The notes under the pieces are model-generated. The model had not been told where the DNA came from. It did not search any database and worked only from the letters and a program-made list of their open reading frames with translations. DNA of 46,452 nucleotides from an uncultured Blautia sp. (GTDB lineage Bacteria > Bacillota > Clostridia > Lachnospirales > Lachnospiraceae): contig CAKRXU010000022.1 in NCBI GenBank assembly GCA_934424575.1, positions 1 through 46,452 on the forward strand, in the 5' to 3' direction. Made by a program: the position numbers and the translations under genes. Positions 40,468-46,452 of this stretch are shown piece after piece (within the stretch, counting starts at the first letter, position 1; every line of letters starts with the position of its first letter).

Positions 40468-42660
40468 ATGGCAAAGAAACGCCTTCAGAAAAAACGTGAA
40501 GCAACCAAGACTGCTGCTTCCAAAAGTACAGCACCTGTGAAAGAAGCTGTAAAGGTAGAGGCTGTTAAAACTGAGGCTGAAACAGCGAAAGTCGAAACTA
40601 AGAAAGTTGAACCAGCAAAAGTAGAAACTGCAAAGGTTGAGCCGGTTAAGGTCGAAACAAAAAAAGTCGAGCCAGTCAAAGTCGAGACTGCTAAAACTGA
40701 GCCAGTTAAGGTCGAAACCAAGAAGGTTGATGCAGTCAAAGTAGAAACTTCCAAGACAGAAGCTCCTAAAGTTTCTGCCAAAGAAGCGGCTGCCAAGATT
40801 CCTGCAAGAGACGACGATGCAATCTACTGCGAGCGTCTTTCCAGACATCTTGATGAGCTGAAATGGCTCTACTGTGAACTGTACCAGGACAATCCGTATG
40901 TCACCATGCATCTCAATGACCTGCTTACTGTACTCAAAAAATTCTATGATATGAGAAGCAATGACCTCAAAGAATCCGATATCCGCCGTGCCAAGGACCC
41001 GAAATGGTACAAGCGCAACGACCTTACCGGAATGATGATGTATGTCAATGCTTTTGCCGGTACTCTCTCCGGCCTGGAAAAGAAACTGGACTACGTACAG
41101 GAATGCAACGTAAATTACCTGCATCTCATGCCGCTCCTTGAGTCTCCAAAAGGACGCAGCGACGGCGGATATGCTGTTGCCGACTTCCGCAAGGTACAGG
41201 AAGAACTCGGAAACATGGATGATTTCGCACACCTGACTTCTGAATGCCACAAACGTGGAATCAGTGTATGCCTCGACTTCGTTATGAACCACACTTCTGA
41301 GGATCATGAGTGGGCGAAACGTGCACGTGCCGGTGAAAAAGAATATCAGGACCGCTACTTCTTCTTTGACAGCTACGATATTCCGTCTCTGTATGAGCAG
41401 ACCTGCCCGCAGGTATTCCCGACTACTGCACCAGGAAACTTCACATGGCTGGATGATATCCACAAACATGTCATGACCACTTTCTATCCATACCAGTGGG
41501 ATCTGAACTACAGAAACCCGATTGTTCTCAATGAGATGATCTTTAACATGCTCTACCTTGCAAACCAGGGTGTTGATATCGTTCGTCTTGACGCTGTGCC
41601 GTACATCTGGAAACAGCTTGGAACCAACTGCCGTAACCTGCCACAGGTTCACACCATCGTTCGTATGATGCGTATGATCTGCGAGATCGTCTGCCCGGGT
41701 GTCCTGCTCCTTGGCGAAGTTGTCATGGCTCCTGAAAAAGTCGTTCCATATTTCGGAACTGTAGATAAACCAGAATGCCACCTGCTTTACAATGTAACTA
41801 CTATGGCAAGCACATGGCACACTGTTGCAACAAGAGATGTCTCCCTGCTGCGCCGTCAGCTTGATATTGTTGCCGGACTTCCGAGAGATTATGTATTCCA
41901 GAACTATCTCCGCTGCCACGATGATATCGGCTGGGGTCTGGATTATGATTACCTTGAGAACTTCGGGATCCAGGAGGTTCCTCACAAGAAATATCTGAAC
42001 GATTTCCTCACCGGAAAATATCCGGATTCCTTTGCAAGAGGTGAGCTGTACAATGATGATCCGCGTCTTGGTGATGCGAGACTCTGCGGTACTACTGCTT
42101 CTCTCTGCGGTATCGAACGTTTTGGATTTGAAGGAAACGAAGAAGGCGTTGACCGCGCGATCCGCTATGACATCACCCTGCATGCATTCATGCTTTCACA
42201 GTCCGGTATTCCGGTCATCTACAGTGGGGATGAAATTGGACAGCTCAACAACTATTCCTACAAGGATGATCCTGACAAAGCTGCTGACTCCCGTTACCTC
42301 CACAGAGGAAACTTCAACTGGGATCTCGCAGAAAACCGTCACCGCCCGGGAACTGTTCAGAACAAACTCTTCCCAGTTCTTGACAAACTGGAACATCTTC
42401 GTATGGAACACAGCGTATTCAACAGCGATGTACCGTTCCACACGATTGATACCTGGGATGATGCGATCCTTGCTATTGTCCGCGAAAATGATGAAGAGAA
42501 ATTCATCGGTATCTATAACTTCAGCGAGTTCGACAAAGTTGCATGGATCAATGAAGACGACGGCATGTACACCGATCTGATCTCCGGCCGTGAGCTCGAA
42601 GCCAAAGGCGTGCAGATCCCGGCATTTGGATGCTACTGGCTGTGCAGACGTAAAAAATAA
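40468..42660 (+). CDS. Amylosucrase-family GH13 enzyme with decapeptide-repeat N-terminus
   Basis: 730 residues, no signal peptide. Residues 1-110 are Lys/Glu/Val/Ala/Thr/Pro-rich and include six near-identical 10-residue repeats (40-99). From about 115 on it matches GH13_4 (amylosucrase and relatives): YVNAFAGTLSGLEKKLDYV, LHLMPLLESPKGRSDGGYAV (about 218-237), FVMNHTS, IVRLDAVPYIWKQLGT with nucleophile Asp375, LLGEVV with Glu417, and CHDDIGWG. Amylosucrases build alpha-1,4-glucan from sucrose; sucrose hydrolases/phosphorylases are related, so the exact reaction is unsure. The repeat head is not part of the family and may bind or cluster the enzyme. Ribosome binding site GGGAGG. Confidence 0.88.
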   Translation: MAKKRLQKKREATKTAASKSTAPVKEAVKVEAVKTEAETAKVETKKVEPAKVETAKVEPVKVETKKVEPVKVETAKTEPVKVETKKVDAVKVETSKTEAPKVSAKEAAAKIPARDDDAIYCERLSRHLDELKWLYCELYQDNPYVTMHLNDLLTVLKKFYDMRSNDLKESDIRRAKDPKWYKRNDLTGMMMYVNAFAGTLSGLEKKLDYVQECNVNYLHLMPLLESPKGRSDGGYAVADFRKVQEELGNMDDFAHLTSECHKRGISVCLDFVMNHTSEDHEWAKRARAGEKEYQDRYFFFDSYDIPSLYEQTCPQVFPTTAPGNFTWLDDIHKHVMTTFYPYQWDLNYRNPIVLNEMIFNMLYLANQGVDIVRLDAVPYIWKQLGTNCRNLPQVHTIVRMMRMICEIVCPGVLLLGEVVMAPEKVVPYFGTVDKPECHLLYNVTTMASTWHTVATRDVSLLRRQLDIVAGLPRDYVFQNYLRCHDDIGWGLDYDYLENFGIQEVPHKKYLNDFLTGKYPDSFARGELYNDDPRLGDARLCGTTASLCGIERFGFEGNEEGVDRAIRYDITLHAFMLSQSGIPVIYSGDEIGQLNNYSYKDDPDKAADSRYLHRGNFNWDLAENRHRPGTVQNKLFPVLDKLEHLRMEHSVFNSDVPFHTIDTWDDAILAIVRENDEEKFIGIYNFSEFDKVAWINEDDGMYTDLISGRELEAKGVQIPAFGCYWLCRRKK
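40585..40764 (+). repeat. Six tandem 30-bp coding repeats
   Basis: Encodes six copies of a 10-residue unit, consensus (A/V)KVETKKVEP, in the amylosucrase-like protein. Units alternate between KK and AK/SK at positions 6-7. Such repeats change length easily between strains. Confidence 0.9.
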
Positions 42661-42681
42661 ACTTTTTCCGTAAAATAAAAC

Positions 42682-42733
42682 CAGCCCTGTGAATCATGAA
42701 AATTTTTGATTCATGGGGCTGTATATTTTTTAT
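42682..42733. terminator. Bidirectional terminator after the amylosucrase-like gene
   Basis: CAGCCC...TGAATCA pairs with TGATTCA...GGGCTG (small internal mismatch), then TATATTTTTTATTTT on the plus strand and GGTTTTATTTT on the minus strand. Serves both converging genes. Confidence 0.85.
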
Positions 42734-44358
42734 TTTGCCGCTGATAACACCTCTATTTTACAATGATGCTTTTTCGTCTTCTTGTCGTATCCAATTCCTA
42801 CTGCCAGAATTCTTCCTGTATATCTGGAAGTTTCACCTAATTTGCCCTGAAATTTAAGTGCGTATTGTTTTTCTTTAATCTGAGCAATTGCTTCTTCTGG
42901 CGTATGATCTACTTTGAGTTCCAGAATAATCGCATCCGCACTTTTGTCTAGTTCTGGATAAAAAATGAAATCCACATATCCAATCCCTGCTTTGTCTTCG
43001 CGCTCAATACGGTACATATCCCGAGCTGCCAGATAGACCAGATTGACAACTGCCGTGAGATCTGTCTCATTGTTGTAATTCAACAATGGAATTTCTGTAT
43101 TATGTGCTTTTTCCAGTATCTCACACATAGTATCTGTATCATTTTCAAGCGTAGCCTTTAACATCCGTGTGGATTCTTTTGCCAGACGATAGACATATCC
43201 CAAAGAGGGTTCTTTTTGCAGCATATCTACAAATTTATCCATGAGTTCTTTATTTGGGACAGAAACTTTTCCTTTGTCGTAGCTTAAGAAGCCATAAACC
43301 ACCATCGCTGAAAAAATCTCTTCTTTTGTCTGGAGATTCTGTGAAGTTGCCGCATATTCACGGATTTTTGTTGGAACGGCTTCTCCTGCTGTCATTCTTG
43401 CAAGGTCATCTCTGACTTCATCTACATTATTTTCGATATAATAATAAATTTCATCATATGGTCCAGAACTTGTCCAGTAGTTTCCAAGATTGTTATTTGA
43501 CAATGACATTACTACAGATCTTGGATTATATAAACGTTCTCCTGCCTGTGTATGATAGCCATCGTACCATATACGCAGTCCCTCTCTTGTTACTTTCTGA
43601 GCAAATTTATAGTTCTGCTGATATCGCGTAAATAGCTGGTCTACTTCTTTCTCTGTAAAACCCAAATATTCTGAAAATCTCTCCTCACCCGCCATAGTGT
43701 ATTCTGCAAACATATTTAATTCCGAACCACTGGAATATTTCGCTATCGGAAGAATTCCTGTCATATACACCAGACGCACATATGGACGGTCTTTTAACAG
43801 GGATCTTAGAAACGTAAGATATTTTTTCTTATCTGCTTCTGTTGCAAAATCCTGATGAAAAATATAATCCCATTCATCCAAAACAAAAATAAATTTTGCA
43901 TTCTCATTTTCTTCATAAATATCCGTTAAAACATCTACTACATATTCTTCCTCTTCCAGATCAACCTCTGGATAAGCACGCTTAAGGTCGCGAATCAACC
44001 TCTTTTCAATCCTGTTGATATACTGATTGTACGAAGAACACTCTCCGACAACATCGTTGAATGATATGTGAATCACCGCGTATTGATTTCTGTGATGATG
44101 ATACCCTTCCATTTCAGAAATTTGAAGTTCCTGAAAAATATCCTCGGACTGACAGGCTCTTGAGAAAAAAGCCGTGATCATATTCGCCATCACCGTCTTT
44201 CCAAAACGACGCGGGCGGGTAATACATATATAGCTGCTGCCTTCTTCTACGAGCGGAAACAACTCTGCCAATAGTCGTGACTTGTCCACAAAATATGGCT
44301 TCTCTGTTTCGTTTTTGTATAAAGTATACCCTGTTTTACTGTCCAGATAAACACCCAC
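42730..44358 (-). CDS. AAA-ATPase-like / DUF1703 (PD-(D/E)XK nuclease fold) protein
   Basis: 542 residues from the GTG at 44358, which has GGAG eight bases upstream; another GTG three codons earlier overlaps that site. N-terminal P-loop ATPase: Walker A TRPRRFGKT (about 46-54 of the chosen protein), Walker B FIFVLDEWDYIF (about 155-166). The C-terminus has ADAIILELKVDHTPEEAIAQI (about 480-500), the ELK core of the DUF1703 nuclease-like domain. The family is abundant and often multi-copy in Lachnospiraceae and Bacteroides; its function is not established, with defence or mobile-element roles suspected. Follows the DUF3990 pair by 30 bases in the same direction. Confidence 0.85.
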   Translation of the reverse strand: MGVYLDSKTGYTLYKNETEKPYFVDKSRLLAELFPLVEEGSSYICITRPRRFGKTVMANMITAFFSRACQSEDIFQELQISEMEGYHHHRNQYAVIHISFNDVVGECSSYNQYINRIEKRLIRDLKRAYPEVDLEEEEYVVDVLTDIYEENENAKFIFVLDEWDYIFHQDFATEADKKKYLTFLRSLLKDRPYVRLVYMTGILPIAKYSSGSELNMFAEYTMAGEERFSEYLGFTEKEVDQLFTRYQQNYKFAQKVTREGLRIWYDGYHTQAGERLYNPRSVVMSLSNNNLGNYWTSSGPYDEIYYYIENNVDEVRDDLARMTAGEAVPTKIREYAATSQNLQTKEEIFSAMVVYGFLSYDKGKVSVPNKELMDKFVDMLQKEPSLGYVYRLAKESTRMLKATLENDTDTMCEILEKAHNTEIPLLNYNNETDLTAVVNLVYLAARDMYRIEREDKAGIGYVDFIFYPELDKSADAIILELKVDHTPEEAIAQIKEKQYALKFQGKLGETSRYTGRILAVGIGYDKKTKKHHCKIEVLSAAK

Positions 44359-44388
44359 TGTGAGCACTCCTTTCTCTCAAGCTCTGCC

Positions 44389-44808
44389 TTATAAAGAATA
44401 AATTTTTTTCAGCTTATCCACTGCATTTTCGATAGATGCTTCGTGCAATGGATAATATTTTTTATAAAGCTCTTCCGGATAAATTTTTTCTGCGATTTTT
44501 TCGGATGGAATGGCATATTTCCATTGCATGTAGGTATAAATATCTGCCATCCATGCCAGGATAAACTCATCGTACTTTTCGCTAATCTCCAGTTTAGAAT
44601 CTATTCGAATATTCATCTCTCCCAGAATCTGCTTTGGGGTTTTGTTGAGGTATAATGGATTTCCCTCATCCATACGCTTTCTGTACTCACAGCAGAGATA
44701 GCGACTGATTACGGAAAATGCATCATCACAGTTTCTTCCAATTAATTTGAACAGATATCTGTGTTTTTTTAACATACTGTCAAGATAAACCTCGTCATAC
44801 GCCGGCAT
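44389..44808 (-). CDS. DUF3990-associated protein, unidentified
   Basis: 139 residues from the ATG at 44808, which overlaps the end of the DUF3990 gene by 14 bases and has GGGGA eight bases upstream; the frame extends nine codons further without a site. Helical, charged, no membrane segment. It has YDEFILAWMADIYTYMQWKY and PEELYKKYYPLHEASIENAVDKL in its second half. I do not recognise a named family. The overlap with a DUF3990 gene suggests translational coupling and a functional pair, possibly antitoxin or partner. Confidence 0.75.
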   Translation of the reverse strand: MPAYDEVYLDSMLKKHRYLFKLIGRNCDDAFSVISRYLCCEYRKRMDEGNPLYLNKTPKQILGEMNIRIDSKLEISEKYDEFILAWMADIYTYMQWKYAIPSEKIAEKIYPEELYKKYYPLHEASIENAVDKLKKIYSL

Positions 44809-45496
44809 TTTCGTATTCCCCGCTTTCCTTATCATACTTTAACAAATGGCTGACTGCATAACGTGCAGTAATTCCAGAAACTTCATATCCATTTAATAAA
44901 ATTGCTCTCATTCTCTCCGATAAAAATTTACTCACTTCCCGACGTGCATATAAATCGGATTTTTTGTCTTCTTCTGATAAAGTTACCTGATACGCCTTCT
45001 GCCAACAAATTTCTCTGAATGCTTTTTCTGATTTTAAGAAAATCTGATTTCCCAGATTTCCTTTATAAAAAAGTCTCTCCACTTCATACAGATTGATCTG
45101 ATTCAGTAAAAAAGCCTCTATCACCTGCGTATAGCTGTCATCTGCCCTATAACCCATTATGATATCTGCCTCTGTTGTATTCGGACGATATCTCTTTACA
45201 AGTTCCTCTCCTACAATAGCTGCATTTTCTTCGTTGATTCCTCGATTAGCTACAACCTCTGCAATCCATGCCAGCACGCCTTTTTCATTCAGATCCAGGA
45301 CTTCCAGATTTTCTAATGTAAGCGTATATTCATTTACCACAGATTTCTCTGGATTTCCATTTAACGTCGCCCAACTTCTCGCCCGTTCTTCGTATTCTGT
45401 TGTATAAAATCCATTTCCATAATCATTATCTGTTTTTCCTCCAAGATATCTTGGCACTTTGATTATATGGTCTGAACCGTGGAATACTGTTATCAT
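44795..45496 (-). CDS. DUF3990 protein (ADP-ribosyltransferase-like fold)
   Basis: 233 residues. The N-terminus, VFHGSDHIIKVP...DYGNGFYTTEYEERARSWA (about 4-44), is the DUF3990 signature: an H-G-S start, a G-x-GFY-T motif and an A-x-x-WA helix, which recall the NAD-binding elements of ADP-ribosyltransferases. The rest (about 110-233) is helical with repeated SxL(L/I)-type segments. DUF3990 genes often sit in two-gene modules with toxin-antitoxin character; activity of this one is not shown by sequence alone. Preceded by GGAAAG and a candidate -10 (TATACT, RC of 45551-45556). Confidence 0.82.
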   Translation of the reverse strand: MITVFHGSDHIIKVPRYLGGKTDNDYGNGFYTTEYEERARSWATLNGNPEKSVVNEYTLTLENLEVLDLNEKGVLAWIAEVVANRGINEENAAIVGEELVKRYRPNTTEADIIMGYRADDSYTQVIEAFLLNQINLYEVERLFYKGNLGNQIFLKSEKAFREICWQKAYQVTLSEEDKKSDLYARREVSKFLSERMRAILLNGYEVSGITARYAVSHLLKYDKESGEYENAGV

Positions 45497-45550
45497 AGCT
45501 TTCCTTTCGATATTTATTTTCTATCCTGAAAAAATTGATCTGTTAGTTTT

Positions 45551-45559
45551 AGTATACAT
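45551..45559 (-). promoter_or_regulatory. Candidate -10 of the DUF3990 operon
   Basis: Minus strand ATG-TATACT (RC of 45551-45559), 55 bases before the ATG. It lies immediately after the terminator of the upstream pair, so the -35 region falls in the terminator stem. Confidence 0.35.
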
Positions 45560-45560
45560 G

Positions 45561-45588
45561 AAAAATGAGGCTGGTACAACCCAGCCTC
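45561..45588 (-). terminator. Terminator of the DUF1810 pair
   Basis: Minus strand GAGGCTGG pairs with CCAGCCTC around a six-base loop, then ATTTTT. Begins seven bases after the stop of the 112-residue gene. Confidence 0.88.
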
Positions 45589-45595
45589 GGAGCTT

Positions 45596-45934
45596 TTAAT
45601 TTAAAACCAATGTCACAATTCCATCCATCGGCAATGATTTTTCCAAATCAATTATTGGTTCGTCCAAAATAGGATCGCAGCTTTCTATATATTTTACATA
45701 ATTCGCTTTTGGATATGCAAGTACTTGTACGGTGATTCGTAAAATCGACTTTTCAATATATCCTACTTTTTCTAATACATCCATAACCTCTCGAAACGAA
45801 TGGGTTCCTTCAAAAACAACTGTATGATCGAACTCATCAAATGTATATTCTACCAATTCTTTCACTGTTTTCGAATCGTCAAACTTTATCGGTTCTTCTC
45901 CCTCAAAATGATATTCCTTAATCATATCAATCAT
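45596..45934 (-). CDS. Small protein of unknown function, paired with DUF1810
   Basis: 112 residues, acidic, soluble, no recognised family. The start overlaps the DUF1810 stop by four bases (ATGA); GGAG lies just upstream and an alternative ATG three codons in would have more normal spacing. Alternating strand-like segments (TVVFEGTHSF, LRITVQVLAYP, GIVTLVLN) suggest a small alpha/beta fold. Co-transcribed and translationally coupled with the DUF1810 gene, ending in a terminator. Confidence 0.7.
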   Translation of the reverse strand: MIDMIKEYHFEGEEPIKFDDSKTVKELVEYTFDEFDHTVVFEGTHSFREVMDVLEKVGYIEKSILRITVQVLAYPKANYVKYIESCDPILDEPIIDLEKSLPMDGIVTLVLN

Positions 45935-46371
45935 TCTCCGCTTTCCTTCGAAAGCATTTTTAATGTCTGACCATCCTTTTGTCCATTATAAAATTTTTCC
46001 AGTACTTTCTCAAAAACATCCGTTTCTGGATCTGCGCAGGCAAATAAGGTCATGGAAGATTTCAATTTCATATTGTCCGGAATTCCCATAACTTGAGTTG
46101 CATTATCGCTATCCAGTTCCAATAATGCTTCAGAAATTTCCTTTAAGTTCTTACCCAGATATGGATTCTGCAAAAAAGCCTTTGCTTCCTCTAAATCTTT
46201 GATTCCATAATAATCCGACATATAACTTCGCCCAAGACCTCTTAACTGCGGAAAAATATACCAGATCCAGTGGCTCGTTTTCTTCCCATTGCGGATTTCC
46301 TTAAGAGCTTGGTCGTAGTCACGATACTGTGCTTCTGTAAATCTTTTTAAACCTGAATTATTCATGAGCAT
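45931..46371 (-). CDS. DUF1810 family protein
   Basis: 146 residues. The family pattern is clear: FTEAQ...YDQALKEIRNGKKTSHWIWYIFPQLRGLGRS (about 11-49), YGIKDLEEAKAFLQNPYLG, and KLKSSMTLFA (about 102-111). Function unknown; members occur in accessory regions of many bacteria. There is no good ribosome binding site: the first ATG lies in a small palindrome (46366-46383), and an ATG two codons later is possible. Forms a two-gene unit with the overlapping 112-residue gene. Confidence 0.85.
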   Translation of the reverse strand: MLMNNSGLKRFTEAQYRDYDQALKEIRNGKKTSHWIWYIFPQLRGLGRSYMSDYYGIKDLEEAKAFLQNPYLGKNLKEISEALLELDSDNATQVMGIPDNMKLKSSMTLFACADPETDVFEKVLEKFYNGQKDGQTLKMLSKESGE

Positions 46372-46383
46372 ATAAAAATGCTC
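46366..46383 (-). other. Palindrome over the DUF1810 start codon
   Basis: GAGCAT-N6-ATGCTC: a perfect six-base inverted repeat whose downstream arm contains the first ATG of the DUF1810 gene. In RNA it would hide the start; in DNA it could be an operator. Confidence 0.45.
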
Positions 46384-46452
46384 AATACTGCAAAGCCTTG
46401 AATCAGTTTCTTTGTAAACAATCGAGTCATCCTTAAAAATGGGTAAAATATC

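Noticed and set aside
40429..42183. Long open frame on the minus strand across the amylosucrase-like gene
   Set aside because: Shadow of biased codons and of the 30-bp repeats; the plus-strand gene has clear catalytic motifs.
1..46452. CRISPR arrays, insertion sequences, prophage genes
   Set aside because: No regularly spaced repeats other than the coding repeats at 40585-40764, and no transposase, integrase or phage structural motifs were seen.

Overview
The window looks like a chromosomal segment of a Gram-positive gut anaerobe of the Lachnospiraceae (Blautia / Mediterraneibacter / Dorea neighbourhood; the genus is inference). The reasons are the family resemblance of almost every protein, strong GGAGG-type ribosome binding sites, ATP-type PEP carboxykinase, the gap-pgk-tpiA-gpmI glycolytic group, inverted-domain GH3 enzymes, and many compact hairpin-plus-U-tract terminators. 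No transposase, integrase, phage gene, CRISPR array or rRNA was seen.

Layout. 1-500: left edge with the first codons of a gene leaving the window, a gene-free AT-rich stretch, and a tRNA-like 3' end followed by a terminator. 507-4218: dinB-nudix-AEC transporter operon and a SprT-like metalloprotease carrying a PcrA/UvrD-type C-terminal domain. 4281-9946: a carbohydrate locus with a GH78-like enzyme, an HPr-like protein lacking the phosphorylatable His, and an inverted-domain GH3 beta-glucosidase, all in one direction, with a divergent AraC regulator. 10016-13321: MATE exporter converging on a GH2 enzyme. 13396-17161: pckA, then a GH13 enzyme with a low-complexity tail. 17195-20955: topoisomerase III and a Lon-like AAA+ protein without protease domain. 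20982-25785: orphan PhoB-like regulator, lipid kinase, mutY plus a glycosyltransferase, HAD phosphatase. 25797-31702: cell envelope genes (small membrane protein, L,D-transpeptidase, large Ig-like surface protein). 31756-39481: gpmI, a DUF2974 lipase-fold protein, homoserine dehydrogenase, tpiA, pgk, gap. 39542-42733: PHP histidinol-phosphatase and an amylosucrase-family GH13 enzyme with a decapeptide-repeat N-terminus. 42730-46371: accessory genes: AAA-ATPase/DUF1703, an overlapping DUF3990-containing pair, and an overlapping DUF1810-containing pair.

How the genes may work together. Two cytoplasmic GH13 enzymes, GH3, GH78 and GH2 enzymes feed sugars into the glycolytic block; pckA links to PEP metabolism. 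The HPr-like protein sits inside the glycosidase operon and keeps the regulatory Ser but not the catalytic His of HPr, so it may act in catabolite control rather than sugar transport. The right end looks like an accessory island with toxin-antitoxin-like gene organisation.

Best candidates for something new: the His-less HPr in the glycosidase operon; two tandem covarying hairpin units between pgk and tpiA; the Lon-like AAA+ protein with altered Walker B next to topB; repeat tails on two unrelated GH13 enzymes; and the overlapping DUF3990 pair. Exact function is inference in each of these.
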